Shown here: positions 52,927 through 63,000 of the stretch, piece after piece | Layout: every line of letters begins with the position of its first letter | Position numbering within the stretch: the stretch's first letter is position 1 | Made by a program: the position numbers and the translations under genes | The notes under the pieces: model-generated | What the model was told of the DNA's origin: nothing | Database searches by the model: none | The model's input: only the letters and a program-made list of their open reading frames with translations | Origin: Sphingosinicella sp. CPCC 101087 | GTDB taxonomy: Bacteria > Pseudomonadota > Alphaproteobacteria > Sphingomonadales > Sphingomonadaceae | DNA: 64,000 nucleotides | Assembly (NCBI RefSeq): GCF_004151485.1 | Contig: NZ_SBFF01000007.1 | Span: forward strand, 124,001 to 188,000 | Direction of reading: 5' to 3'

Positions 52927-53232
52927 TCGCGCCGAGGGCCAGTTACGCGCGTCGGTCGCGCATCCAGCACCTCATCGAGCCTTGACGATCGTCCATGGTC
53001 CTTGGACGGCCGCTTCTGGCCGGTGCGAGAACTTCCGCTTGGGAGCGGTGCAGCAAGAAAGCAGACCTTGGCAGCGCGGGGGGCGCCTACTCCGGATGGA
53101 CCCATGTCCGACGCGGGGCGACGCTTACTACCGATAGGGCGCACGGATCACCCGACTGCTGGACCTCTCTGCCGCGCCTCACCGCCGACCCTGGAAATCC
53201 GGGATATCGGCTGCTCTCGATCTCGCTCGCGG
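52927..53232. other. Intergenic region between the VOC gene and the hybrid kinase
   Basis: 306 bases between two convergent genes. Nothing coding is supported; no terminator with a T-run was seen, and the open frames here are shadows running into the antisense of the kinase gene. Confidence 0.5.
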
Positions 53233-55008
53233 CTAGCGATCGAGAACCTGGCGCACCTTCGCCGCGAGGGCGGCGAAGGTGAACGGCTTGCTGATGAGAT
53301 CCACGCCATGATCCAGCCGTCCATTGTGGACGATGGCATTTCGCGTGTAGCCGGTCGTGAAGAGCACCTTGAGATCGGGGCGAACCCGCAGGGCTTCATC
53401 CGCGAGTTGCCGTCCATTCAGCCCCGGCAGGACGACGTCGGTGAACAACAATTGCACATCCTGCCGCGTCTTCAGCAGTTCCAATGCCTGGCCGCCCTCG
53501 GGCGCTTCCAGAACCTGGTAACCGAGCTCGCGCAGAACCGAGGTTGAAAATTCGCGCAGTCCATCATGGTCCTCGACCACCAGTATGGTCTCGGACCCGA
53601 CGTCCGGAGCGATCTCGGGCCGCGGCTGCGAGGCCTTGGCCAGCGGGTCGACTTCCCGGGGGAGATACAGCTTGATCGTGGTCCCCGCTCCGGGCTCGCT
53701 GTAGATCCGGACATGTCCTCCTGACTGCCTCACGAATCCGTACACCTGGCTCAGCCCCAGCCCGGTACCCTTGTCGACCCCCTTGGTCGTGAAGAACGGC
53801 TCGAAGACGCGATCCAGGGTCTGCCGGTCCATGCCGTGACCGGTGTCCGCCACCGCGAGCATCACATATTGACCGGGTGGCACCGGCTCGGTGAGGGCCC
53901 TGACATACTGCTCGTCAAGCCACACGTTCGCCGTCTCGATCGTCAGCTTCCCGCCGTTCGGCATCGCGTCACGGGCATTGATCGCGACGTTCACCAGCGC
54001 GCTTTCGAGCTCCGCGGGGTCGGCCTTGGCCAGCCACAGCCCAGGCGTGGATACCGGCTCCAGTGAGATCCTCTCGCCCAATGTTCTCTGCAGCAGATCG
54101 GTCAGGCCGGTGGCCAGCCTGTTCACGTCGACCGGCTCTGGCTTCAGAGGTTTACGGCGGGCGAAGGCGAGCAGCCTTGAGGTGAGGGTCGAGGCCCGCT
54201 CGGCACTCTGAAACGCCATGCTCTGCAGGCGGCGAAGTCGGGCCATGTTCAGCTCTTTGGCGGGATCGTCCAGTTGACGCCGGATGCTGTCGAGGCTCCC
54301 CATGATCACCGTGAGGAGGTTGTTGAAATCATGCGCCACTCCGCCGGTCAGCTGGCCAATCGCTTCCATTTTTTGAGCCTGTCGGAGCGCCTCCTCGACC
54401 TCCATCCTCTCTCGGAGTTCGTCCGCGACCCGCTGCTCCAGCGTCTCGTTCAGCCGGGAGAGCTCGCAATTCAGACGGTCCGCCTTCGAGAGTGCGGCGG
54501 ACAGCTCGAGCGCCTGGGTGCCGATCTCCGCCCGCGCACGATCCAGGGCGCCAGCCAGCTTGGTGGCACGCTCGGTGGCCTCGCGAGCGGCGCGGACGAG
54601 GCCGCTGCTCGCTAGCTGCGCCGCCTCCGCCTCCAGCAGCGCCGGCAGCAAGGGGGCGTCGGCGAACCGCTCGATCGGCAGTCGAGACTCCCCGCCGATC
54701 AGCAGGAAAACGACTGGACCATATGCGAAGCACTGCGCCGGCTTGAGCGTGTCCCGATCGGGAAATGGGAGCTGCAACGTGCAAGGAGTGACGGTGACAG
54801 GGCGCTCCTTCAGGAAGGCACGCCACAATGGCCCGCCCGGTAACGTTTGCGGGAATCCGGGTGCGACCGTGAGCGCGCCGATTTCCGGATCGTGCAGAAA
54901 GACGAGGAAGGCTTCGGCGCCAAGTCCGCACGCAATGCGTGCCGCCTCCTGGGCACGTGTCTCCGGTCGCGCGAGCCGGCTGACAAGCTCATGGATGTCG
55001 CGGAGCAC
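53233..55008 (-). CDS. Soluble hybrid histidine kinase with response-regulator domain
   Basis: A 591-residue cytoplasmic protein with no TM segments. Residues about 1-135 form a GAF-like sensing domain. A coiled coil (about 140-210) precedes HisKA with the phospho-acceptor His226 in GGVAHDFNNLLTVI. HATPase: N-box VNVAINARDAMPNGG, G1 VADTGHGM, F-box FEPFFTTK and G2 GTGLGLSQVYGF. C-terminal REC with ETILVVEDHDGL and Asp524 in LLFTDVVLPGLNG. Its N-terminal Met is 3 bases from the stop of the FIST gene upstream, so they are one operon. The kinase module is closely similar to that of the 60036 kinase. Output partner unknown. Confidence 0.9.
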   Translation of the reverse strand: MLRDIHELVSRLARPETRAQEAARIACGLGAEAFLVFLHDPEIGALTVAPGFPQTLPGGPLWRAFLKERPVTVTPCTLQLPFPDRDTLKPAQCFAYGPVVFLLIGGESRLPIERFADAPLLPALLEAEAAQLASSGLVRAAREATERATKLAGALDRARAEIGTQALELSAALSKADRLNCELSRLNETLEQRVADELRERMEVEEALRQAQKMEAIGQLTGGVAHDFNNLLTVIMGSLDSIRRQLDDPAKELNMARLRRLQSMAFQSAERASTLTSRLLAFARRKPLKPEPVDVNRLATGLTDLLQRTLGERISLEPVSTPGLWLAKADPAELESALVNVAINARDAMPNGGKLTIETANVWLDEQYVRALTEPVPPGQYVMLAVADTGHGMDRQTLDRVFEPFFTTKGVDKGTGLGLSQVYGFVRQSGGHVRIYSEPGAGTTIKLYLPREVDPLAKASQPRPEIAPDVGSETILVVEDHDGLREFSTSVLRELGYQVLEAPEGGQALELLKTRQDVQLLFTDVVLPGLNGRQLADEALRVRPDLKVLFTTGYTRNAIVHNGRLDHGVDLISKPFTFAALAAKVRQVLDR

Positions 55009-55011
55009 CGA

Positions 55012-56172
55012 TCAGCCCGGGAACACGCACACGACCGCCGTGCAATTGTGAAATCCTTCGAACTGCCCTTCAGCCCGGGCGATCTGGCCGTGGGTGTTGC
55101 ATCCCGCCAGCGCAGCGTCCCCGATCCGGCTCGTCACCGCGTCCACTTCAGCCTGAAAATGGTCGCCGCATCTCAGCCGCGTGGCGACGCAGTCGAAGAA
55201 CAAGGCGGCCTTCGGCCGGTTAGGACCGATTGCAGCGATTGCCGCATCGGTCGCGCGTTCGGCGGCTTCGGCTGCCGACGCATGTGAGCTCTTCATGATG
55301 CGGACGATGCTGCCGGTGGGGATCTCCGCGGCGCAATGAACGGAGCCGTCCTCGTTGACGGCTAGGGGAACTCGAAGTCTGTAGCCGCTGCCGGTCTCGA
55401 TGCCGATGATATTCTGGAGGAAGAACGGAATCGGCGTGGCGCGATCGATATGCTCGCCCTTGGCCTTTGCATGTTCCTCGAACGCTTCCACCGCCGGCAG
55501 GCCGTTCAGGCTGATGAGCTTCAGGCCAGTCGCTTCCGTGACCCGTAGGGGCTCAGATGCCGGTTCCCAGCCGTGGCTGACGCCGATGCCCAGGGGTTTG
55601 CTTGACAGGATCTCGAGAGCGACGGCGGCGTCCGAGAATACTTGCGTTCCACAAAAGACCGTAGTGCGCTCGAAACTTGCATTGTCGCCGGCGCCGCCGC
55701 CGAAAAACTGATACTCGCCTGCGGTCTCGAGCGTCAGAGCATCGGCCAGGGCGTCGGCATAGCCCGCCAGCGCGTCGGTCAGGATCAAAGCCGATCGATG
55801 GGGAAAGGCGTGGTCCGAACGGCCCGCCAGGCCACGGGCGATCTCCCTTGCCGCCGCGGCCGGGTCGTCCTTCAGGCGATGCCCCACCCGCGCGGTAAAC
55901 TTCGACTCCTCATCCCGGATCGCGAGCGCCGTCGCGAGTCCCACCCCGACCGTATCGTTCGTGAATTCACCGGCTGAGGAGGCGCCCACGACCAGAGCCG
56001 ACGGCACTCCATCCTGGAGCGCGCGGAGCAAAAGCGGATGATCGTAGGTCGGCGCCGCGAACAGGATGATGACGTGAGGGGGCCGTGGCAAGGCGGCATT
56101 TATCTGCGACGCGAGAGCGGCTCCTGCTGCCGCGCTGTCCGCCTGCGCCGTCGAGACTGCAACTGTGTCCAT
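55012..56172 (-). CDS. FIST domain signal-sensing protein
   Basis: A 386-residue protein built of an N-terminal FIST_N domain (HVIILFAAPTYDHPLLLRAL, GASSAGEFTNDTVGVGLATA, HRSALILTDALAGYADALAD) and a C-terminal FIST_C domain (LRVPLAVNEDGSVHCAAEIP, KAALFFDCVATRLR, GCNTHGQIARAEGQFEGFHN). FIST domains are thought to bind small ligands, perhaps amino acids or nitric oxide-related signals, and are found with signalling proteins. Cytoplasmic, no signal peptide. The ATG at 56172 has AAGGTGA upstream; the open frame extends 20 codons further. It is the first gene of the FIST-kinase operon. Confidence 0.88.
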   Translation of the reverse strand: MDTVAVSTAQADSAAAGAALASQINAALPRPPHVIILFAAPTYDHPLLLRALQDGVPSALVVGASSAGEFTNDTVGVGLATALAIRDEESKFTARVGHRLKDDPAAAAREIARGLAGRSDHAFPHRSALILTDALAGYADALADALTLETAGEYQFFGGGAGDNASFERTTVFCGTQVFSDAAVALEILSSKPLGIGVSHGWEPASEPLRVTEATGLKLISLNGLPAVEAFEEHAKAKGEHIDRATPIPFFLQNIIGIETGSGYRLRVPLAVNEDGSVHCAAEIPTGSIVRIMKSSHASAAEAAERATDAAIAAIGPNRPKAALFFDCVATRLRCGDHFQAEVDAVTSRIGDAALAGCNTHGQIARAEGQFEGFHNCTAVVCVFPG

Positions 56173-56351
56173 GGACTTCACCTTATGAAGCCCCCGGGCC
56201 GGGGGACTTAACCGAAGGCCGAAGGCGGTCAACCTGCGCTTGCGCGTCCTGGCGACGGACAGCGATCACGCCCGATCGCAGCCTGGAAATCAGGCGCGCG
56301 CATAGCGCCTCTCGGCGTAAACGAGAGGCCTGGGCAATTTGCCAGATGTTG

Positions 56352-56386
56352 CGGGAGTGCTCCTGCACGAGGCAGGAGCACTCCCG
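56352..56386. terminator. Strong hairpin between the FIST and stress-protein genes
   Basis: CGGGAGTGCTCCTGC (56352-56366) pairs perfectly with GCAGGAGCACTCCCG (56372-56386) around a 5-base loop, 9 bases past the stop of the gene ending at 56396 on the minus strand. No T-run, but a likely transcription end. Confidence 0.55.
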
Positions 56387-56395
56387 GCCGCGGCC

Positions 56396-56935
56396 TCAAA
56401 CCGCTGAAGTCGTCCTCGACCTCGATGCGTTGTGGCCGCCATAGCGGTACAGGATGTCCTGAGCGGTTTCGGGGCTGATCCCGGCATCGCGCGCGTCGAC
56501 CGATAAGAAGACGCCACCTTCGTTGATCCGCCCCTCATAATAGCCGGCGTCCTCGTCGCTGACGCCATGCTTCTTCAGTAGGCCGCCGAGGCCGCCGGCC
56601 AGGGCACCTGCTCCGGCGCCGATCGCAGCGGCCTCGGGCGCTGCCGAAGCGGCAATGGCTCCGGCTGCTGCCAGCGGCCCCACTCCCGGAATTGCAAGCG
56701 CAGCCAGGCCGAGAAGCGCCCCGGCGCCACCACCGGCAAGCGCCCCCTTAAGGAGACCTTCGCCTTTCTCCTTCGCCTCATGCGTGTTGGCATCGCCATA
56801 GTCGCCGCTGCCGCTGTCATGACGTGCGATCACTGACAGCGCGCTGTCGCGCACGCCTGCTTGCCGCAGCTCGCGAACCGCAGCTTCTGCTTCCGAGTGA
56901 TCGTCGAATACGGCCGACACAATGTTCTGGTTCAT
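56396..56935 (-). CDS. General-stress-protein 17M-like protein with glycine-rich core
   Basis: A 179-residue protein. N-terminal 1-45: NQNIVSAVFDDHSEAEAAVR ELRQAGVRDSALSVIARHD, the form of the General stress protein 17M-like domain. The middle (about 60-125) is a Gly/Ala-rich hydrophobic part (GGGAGALLGLAALAIPGVGP and AAIGAGAGALAGGLGGLL) which may insert into a membrane. A C-terminal domain (VSDEDAGYYEGRINEGGVFL) resembles the second part of such proteins. ATG 56935 follows AGGAG at proper spacing; a GTG three bases upstream also fits. An EcfG-like promoter is upstream. Role presumably in stress; unknown mechanism. Confidence 0.75.
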   Translation of the reverse strand: MNQNIVSAVFDDHSEAEAAVRELRQAGVRDSALSVIARHDSGSGDYGDANTHEAKEKGEGLLKGALAGGGAGALLGLAALAIPGVGPLAAAGAIAASAAPEAAAIGAGAGALAGGLGGLLKKHGVSDEDAGYYEGRINEGGVFLSVDARDAGISPETAQDILYRYGGHNASRSRTTSAV

Positions 56936-56973
56936 CACGCTCTCCTGTTACAGGGTTTCCCGCCCGTCTGCAC

Positions 56974-56998
56974 AACCGCAACCGGCTGTCGCCGTTCC
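56974..56998 (-). promoter_or_regulatory. EcfG (general stress response)-like promoter
   Basis: On the minus strand GGAAC (56998-56994), 16 bases, then GGTT (56977-56974). This resembles the alphaproteobacterial EcfG consensus GGAAC-N16/17-CGTT with one mismatch. The gene start at 56935 is about 40 bases downstream. Confidence 0.45.
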
Positions 56999-57048
56999 CC
57001 CTCTCGACGCATTCCGCCAACCGCCGTAGCGTCTGCGCCGCAACGAGT

Positions 57049-58056
57049 TCAGCTGGACGGGCGCACCTCGCCGCGAATGGCGGCGGCGACCTCATCGGCG
57101 GCGGTGTGATGGACCATGTGGCCTGCGCCCTCGACCATGATCAGCCGGCTTTGGGGAAGAGCTGCGCTCAGCCGCTCGGACTGCTCGGCAGGCGTCACGA
57201 CCTTGTCACCCCTGCCTGAGATGATCGTGACAGGCATCCGCAACTCGGGGACGCGCGGCGCCAACGATGCTGCCGCGGGGATCATGATCGCGGCATCCGC
57301 TGCGCCTGCGCGGATCTGCGACGGCCGGAGCGTCATCTCGAATGGAAAGCCGTTACTCCAGCCCGAGGAGACCGGAGCCGGCGCGAACATCTGTTTCTCC
57401 GCGCCGTTCCTCAGCGCCGCACCGAGCAGCGGCGACACCGTCAAGCGGATGGCGTCGCCCAGAAGCGGGAGCGCAGGCGGTGCCGCAAGCACTGCGTCGA
57501 GGCGGGCGGTCGGATAATAATAGCCGCCGATCAGCACCAGGGAGGTGGCGATTTCCGGGTGGTCCAGACCAAGCGCGACAGCAACCATGGCGCCGAAGCT
57601 GTGACCCACCACGATGGCCTCCGTGGCGCCGAGCGATGACAGCGCCGACGCAATCAGCCGCGCCTGGGCGTCAGGCGTCCAGACGATGCTGCGCGGACGA
57701 CGGCTGTGCCCGAAGCCCGGCCGGTCGAAGGCGATCACGCGATTCGTGGCCGCGAGTCGCTCGAAGATCCCGGAGGCGATCCAGTCGTCGATCGCGGTGC
57801 CGTTGCCGTGAAGCAGCACCACGAGCGGACCGCTGCCCTCCTCGAGATAGTGAAGAGCGACGCCGTCGACATCGATGAAGCGCCCGAGCGGGGGATTGCT
57901 CTCTTCCGCACGCCGGGCTTTGTTGATGTTGAAGGCTGCGGCGCCCAGCGCCGCCGCGGCAGCTCCCGCGGCGCCCCAGGTCCAGAGCGGCGCGCCCTGG
58001 TCGGAAGAGGGGGCCTGATCTCGTCCCGTGCTGTTCCTGCTCTTCGCGGCTGTCAT
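57049..58056 (-). CDS. Alpha/beta hydrolase with N-terminal membrane anchor
   Basis: A 335-residue protein. An N-terminal segment (LWTWGAAGAAAAALGAAAFN) is probably an anchor or signal. The hydrolase domain: VVLLHGNGTAIDDW (oxyanion loop), AFDRPGFGHSRRPR, the nucleophile Ser in AIVVGHSFGAMVAVAL (GHSFG), Asp in ISGRGDKVVTP and His in EGAGHMVHHTA. This is a typical alpha/beta hydrolase of the haloperoxidase/esterase-like type. The ATG at 58056 is used; a GTG at 58065 is also possible, neither with a strong ribosome site. Substrate unknown. Confidence 0.85.
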   Translation of the reverse strand: MTAAKSRNSTGRDQAPSSDQGAPLWTWGAAGAAAAALGAAAFNINKARRAEESNPPLGRFIDVDGVALHYLEEGSGPLVVLLHGNGTAIDDWIASGIFERLAATNRVIAFDRPGFGHSRRPRSIVWTPDAQARLIASALSSLGATEAIVVGHSFGAMVAVALGLDHPEIATSLVLIGGYYYPTARLDAVLAAPPALPLLGDAIRLTVSPLLGAALRNGAEKQMFAPAPVSSGWSNGFPFEMTLRPSQIRAGAADAAIMIPAAASLAPRVPELRMPVTIISGRGDKVVTPAEQSERLSAALPQSRLIMVEGAGHMVHHTAADEVAAAIRGEVRPSS

Positions 58057-58355
58057 GATAAGCACTCATGTTGCAGGGTGCAGAGGTTCCGCCCCCGGTG
58101 AACAGCCATGAACGTGCTGCAGTGCACAAAAGTTGCCAAGCCCGCGCGGCAATTGACGTTTTAGCGAGGTGCCTGATGTAGATCGGCTTGCCGGTCACGC
58201 CGGATGTGGGGAGGGGGTGCGGGACCCGCGACCGTTCTCTGCGGTTTTTCGAGCGCTGGCGCGTTCCCCTTCGCGCCGCATGACCTGGCAAGCGAGGCGC
58301 CCCTCTCCAGCTTCGGGGGGCGCCCTCTTGTCGTGAAGCGCCCGATTGGCGGTCG

Positions 58356-59363
58356 CTACGCGCTCAGTCTTGCGCGATCGAGCTGAACCGTGACAACGAG
58401 GCCTTCCTCCGACCATTCATGTTCGATCGTACCGCCCAGCTGCCTGGACACGCTTCGCCGGACGAGCTTGCTGCCGAAGCCCTCGGATTCCGGAGGCCTT
58501 TCAACAGCGGGACCGCCCCGCTCCATCCAGATCAGGCTGAGCGTCTCGCCGCTCGATCGGGTCGAGACATCGAGCGTGCCTGATTCCGATGACAGCGAAC
58601 CATATTTGAGCGAGTTGGTGGCGAGCTCGTGCACCACCATCGCCAGGCTCGTCGCGGCGGCCTCTCCGACGCCCATTCTTTCCACGGCCACTCGGATGCG
58701 GCCGCTGAAGGCGCCGAGGTCATCGTAAGGGGCCAGCAGAACCGACAGCAGGTCACCGAGCAACGCCGCCGATCCTTGGCCGTGAGGCAAGGGTCGCACC
58801 AGATCGTGTGCCCGTCCCAGCGCCGCCAACCTCTGTATGAGCTCGCGGGCCATGTCCTTGGTGGAGGCGGTGGTGCGAGAGGTGATCTCGGTGAGGCCCG
58901 ATGCGATCGCGAGCAGGTTCTTCACGCGATGGCTCATCTCGCCTGCGAGCAGCTCGTGGCCTTCTTCCGCCTGCTTTCTTCCCGTCACGTCAAGGAAGAT
59001 TCCGAACATGGTTCGGCCCACGATACCGACATCCTCGCCCTGTCCGCGAGCGGCGATCCAGCGTATCTCCTCGCCCACCATGATCCTGAAATCCGTCTCG
59101 TAAGGGCCGAGCACCGCCCGGGTGGCGGCGAAGGCGGCTCTTACGCGATCCCGGTCTGCGGGATGGATGTGCTGTGAGAGTTCCTCGAAGGTGACGGTTT
59201 CGTGCCATGGCACGCCCCAAAGCTCGAAACCGCGCTCGTCCATCGTGAATCGATCATCGTCGACGTTCCAGGCCCACAGCGCCACGCCGGCAGCCTCGAC
59301 CGCGAGCCTGAGATGCTCGGCCTGCCAGGCGTGGCGGGAAGGGCGCTCGGGATCCTTCGTCAT
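58356..59363 (-). CDS. PAS-HWE family sensor histidine kinase
   Basis: A 335-residue soluble kinase. A PAS domain (about 15-130: LRLAVEAAGVALWAWNVDD, then a PAS-C motif FGIFLDVTGRKQAEEG) precedes the HWE/HisKA_2 dimerisation domain with the phospho-His145 in GEMSHRVKNLLAIASGL. The ATPase domain has MVVHELATNSLKYGSLS (N-box), then IWMERGGPAVERP (short W-E motif of HWE kinases) and GFGSKLVRRSVSRQLGGTIE. HWE kinases often feed the PhyR-EcfG general stress response, which agrees with the EcfG-like promoter nearby. The ATG at 59363 is likely; the frame is open 21 codons further. Confidence 0.9.
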   Translation of the reverse strand: MTKDPERPSRHAWQAEHLRLAVEAAGVALWAWNVDDDRFTMDERGFELWGVPWHETVTFEELSQHIHPADRDRVRAAFAATRAVLGPYETDFRIMVGEEIRWIAARGQGEDVGIVGRTMFGIFLDVTGRKQAEEGHELLAGEMSHRVKNLLAIASGLTEITSRTTASTKDMARELIQRLAALGRAHDLVRPLPHGQGSAALLGDLLSVLLAPYDDLGAFSGRIRVAVERMGVGEAAATSLAMVVHELATNSLKYGSLSSESGTLDVSTRSSGETLSLIWMERGGPAVERPPESEGFGSKLVRRSVSRQLGGTIEHEWSEEGLVVTVQLDRARLSA

Positions 59364-59472
59364 TGAACATGCGGCCTCGTGCTGGATGGAGGCACCGCGA
59401 TAACAGGTCTTCGCGACCGGCCGCAATCGGAGGCCGGTCCATCAACGTGCACTCCCGGAGCGCCTCTGACGA

Positions 59473-59724
59473 TCAGAAGCGCGGTTGGCCCTCGACGGCC
59501 ACCACGTCGCCGAACCGGGCCGTGACAATGACCTCGCCTCGATCATCGGCGACGCCGATCCGGTGGTGGAGGGCGATCTTACATCGCTTCAGAATGCTGG
59601 CGGCGCTCATGGCGACAGCATATCGCTCGGCCCGAGCGCGCGCCGCCCCGGGGCCGGGAAGGTCCAGGCCCCTCTTCGTCATCGACCGACCGATCGTCGC
59701 GGAGATGGAATAAAATCGCGGCAT
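59473..59724 (-). CDS. Small DUF6894-like protein
   Basis: An 83-residue protein beginning MPRFYSISATIGRSMTKRGL and continuing DLPGPGAARARAERYAVAM, with a closing IGVADDRGEVIVTARFGDVV. This follows the DUF6894 layout (MPRFYF start, then an L-x-D helix segment and a V-x-D-x-x-G-x-x-V-x-x-x-F end). A weak ribosome site and the longer upstream open frame make the start less certain. Such small proteins are common in sphingomonads and have no known function. Confidence 0.55.
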   Translation of the reverse strand: MPRFYSISATIGRSMTKRGLDLPGPGAARARAERYAVAMSAASILKRCKIALHHRIGVADDRGEVIVTARFGDVVAVEGQPRF

Positions 59725-60035
59725 ATCGCCGTAGCGTATAACAGCGCCGAACAATGCAACGCCTTTACCTGGTTGGATGTCGGCGCCTGCGTGCAGTTCC
59801 TCGTCCTCTTGTGCCTCAGGCTTCTCCGGGTCCCGGGCGGGCGCCGCTGGCGCCCGGCGAGGAGGCGCTGCAACCGCCGTCGACGTCCTCCCTTGCGTCC
59901 CTTCCACAGCGCGGGACATCGTCGCGATCGTCCGAGTGCTGCGCGCGGCACAGCTTTGGTCTTGGCGAGCGCGGGGAGGAGGCGTTAGGAGCCAGGAGCC
60001 CGGGGGGGCGATAGAATAAGGATCAGTGTCCCTCC
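59725..60035. other. Intergenic region upstream of the multi-PAS kinase
   Basis: 311 bases between a leftward small gene and a rightward kinase gene. No promoter motif of either class was convincingly recognised. Open frames in it are antisense shadows. A G-run (60002-60008) lies shortly upstream of the kinase start. Confidence 0.5.
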
Positions 60036-63000
60036 ATGAGCGGCTTTGAGCAGACATCGACCTCCACCTCGGGTGGTGGAAGCCCGGTGGATATCTTCCT
60101 GGCCGGTGGCGGTGAGGCGGGCGCCTTGATCCGCTCCCACGACTGGTCGTCCACGCCGCTCGGCCCGCCCGAGCATTGGCCTGTGGCACTCAAGACCCTG
60201 GTGGGGGTCATGCTCGGCTCCAGCCGGCCGATGTTCGTCACCTGGGGCTCGGGACGCACGCTGCTCTATAATGATGCCTATGGCGAGATCCTCGCTTCGA
60301 AACATCCGGGTGCGATGGGCCAGGATTTCCTGGAGGTCTGGCACGAGATCCGGGACGACCTCATACCCATCGTCGATCAGGCCTATCGAGGCCAACCCGT
60401 CCAAATGGACGACATCGAGCTGTGGATGGAGCGCAAGGGCTACCGCGAGGAAGCCCATTTCGCCTTCTCCTACACGCCGGTGCGGAGCGAGAATGGCGCA
60501 ATAGACGGCTTCTTCTGCGTCTGTCAGGAGATCACGCGTCAAGTGAACGCGGAGCGCGACCTGCGCGAGAGCGAAGCGCGAGCGCAGGCCGATGCTCAGC
60601 GGGTCAGGCTCGCGCTCGACGCCGGCGCGATCATCGGCACCTGGTTTTACGACATTCAAGCTGACCAGTTCACCGTGGACGAGCAGTTCGCGAATGCATT
60701 CGGCATCGATCCAGAGCTCGGCCGCAGCGGCCTCGGCCTCGACCAGATGATCGCGACTGTCCACCCTGAGGACAAGCCGGGGCTGATGGCGGCAGTCGAG
60801 GAGGCAATTGCGCGGGGAGGACCCTACGCGCACCAGTATCGCGTGCGCCGGACGGACGGACGTTATTATTGGATCGAGGCAAACGGCCGCGTCGACAAAG
60901 CGGACGACGGGACGCCCCTGAGCTTTCCCGGTGTCCTGCTGGACATAGAGGAGCGGCGGCGAACGGAGACCGCGCTACGCGCCAGCGAGGAGTTCAACCG
61001 CCGCGTGCTGGCGAGCTCCGCCGACTGCATCATGGTGCTCGATCTCGACGGCAGGATCGAGTTCATGTCGGAAGGGGGACTGGGAGTGATGGAGGTCGAG
61101 GACTTCGACTCCGTGCGCGGCGCCGTCTGGCCGGACCTCTGGCATGGTGACGAGAACGCCAAGGTCGTGGGCGCCATCGAAGACGCGAAGCGCGGCGGCA
61201 CCGGGCGTTTTCAAAGCTTTGCAAGGACGATGAAGGGGAGTCCTCGATGGTGGGACGTGGCGGTGACGCCGATAAGCGATGGGGCCGGGCGCCCTGAAAA
61301 GCTTCTTGCCGTCTCCCGCGACATCACGGCGACGATGGAAGCCGAAGCCGCGCTTCGCGAGACGTCGCGGCGGCTCGACGCCATTTTGAATAACACCGGC
61401 CAGGCAGTGTTCCTGATGGATGACCGGCAGCACTGCGTCTACGCCAACGCCGCAGCCGAGAAGCTGACCGGCTACCGCTTGGACGAGATGCGAGAGCGGC
61501 CCTTGCACGATGTGCTGCATCACAAGCGGCCGGACGGGTCGCATTATCCCATCGAGGAGTGCCCCATCGACCGCGCCTTCCCTGCGCGCTCGCAGATGAG
61601 CGGCGAGGAATGGTTCGTGTCACCGAACGGATCCCTCTATCCGGTGGCATTCACGGCCAGCCCGCTGCTCGACGATGCAGGCAATGCGGTCGGCACCGTC
61701 ATCGAGGCCCGCAGCATCGCCGTGGAGAAGGCGCGGGACGAAGCCTTGCAGGAGCAGGCGCGGACGCTCGAGACCCTGAACCGCACGGGTGAGGCCGTGG
61801 CCGCCGAACTCGACCTCGAGCGTGTGGTCCAAACCGTGACGGACGCCGGCGTCGAGCTGACCGGCGCGAAATTCGGCGCGTTCTTCTACAACGTGCTGAA
61901 CGAAGCCGGCGAAGCCTTCATGCTCTACACCCTATCGGGTGCCGACCGCTCGGAGTTCGAACGCTTCGGCATGCCGCGGGCGACAGCGGTGTTCAAGCCG
62001 ACCTTTGTCGGTGAGGGGGTCATACGTTCGGACGACATCCTCGCTGACCCACGCTACGGCAAGAACGCGCCACACCGGGGCATGCCCAAGGGGCACCTGC
62101 CTGTCCGCAGCTATCTTGCCGTTCCCGTGGCGTCGCGCTCGGGCGAGGTCATCGGCGGCCTGTTCTTCGGGCATCCGGAGCCAGGCAAGTTCGGTGACAA
62201 TCACGAGAGATTGATGGTTGGGATAGCGGCCCAGGCTGCCATCGCGATCGACAATGCACGCCTCTACCAAGCGGCGCAGCGCGAGATCGACGAACGCCGC
62301 CGCGCCGAGGAACGACTTCTTGAGTTCAACGAGAACCTCGAAGAGCGGGTCGCGGAAGAAATTGCGGGGCGCACGAAGGCGGAGGAAGCGCTGATGCAGG
62401 CGCAGAAAATGGATGCCGTCGGCCAGCTGACGGGCGGCATCGCGCACGACTTCAACAACCTGCTGACGATCGTGACCGGCAACATCGACATGGCGGCCCG
62501 TGCCATGGACGCGGCCGGAAAACCCGACCCGCGGGCTCGGCGCGCGCTCGGCAACGCGCTGAAGGGCGCCGAACGAGCGGCTGCGCTCACGCAGCGCCTG
62601 CTCGCATTTTCCCGCCGCCAGCCGCTGGCGCCAAAGGCTCTCGACGCCGATCGCCTCGTCGCTGGCATGTCCGACCTCCTCAACCGGGCCTTGGGCGAGA
62701 CGGTCAGCCTCGAGATCGTGACGAGCCCGGGCCTGTGGCGGGTCGAGGCCGACCCGAACCAGCTCGAGGCGGCCATTCTGAACCTCGCCGTGAACGCAAA
62801 GGACGCCATGCCCGGCGGGGGGACGGTGACGGTCGAAACGGCGAACGCGCGCCTCGACGAGGCCTATGCGGCCGAGCACGCCGAGGTGGCCCCGGGCCAA
62901 TATGTCGTCATCGCGGTGACGGACACGGGCGTGGGGATGTCGAAGGAGATCGCGGCGCGCGTGTTCGAGCCGTTCTTCACGACGAAGGAAGTGGGTCGAG

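Noticed and set aside
52995-53547. Rightward open frames crossing the gap before the kinase
   Set aside because: They extend into the antisense of the hybrid kinase and show no domain.
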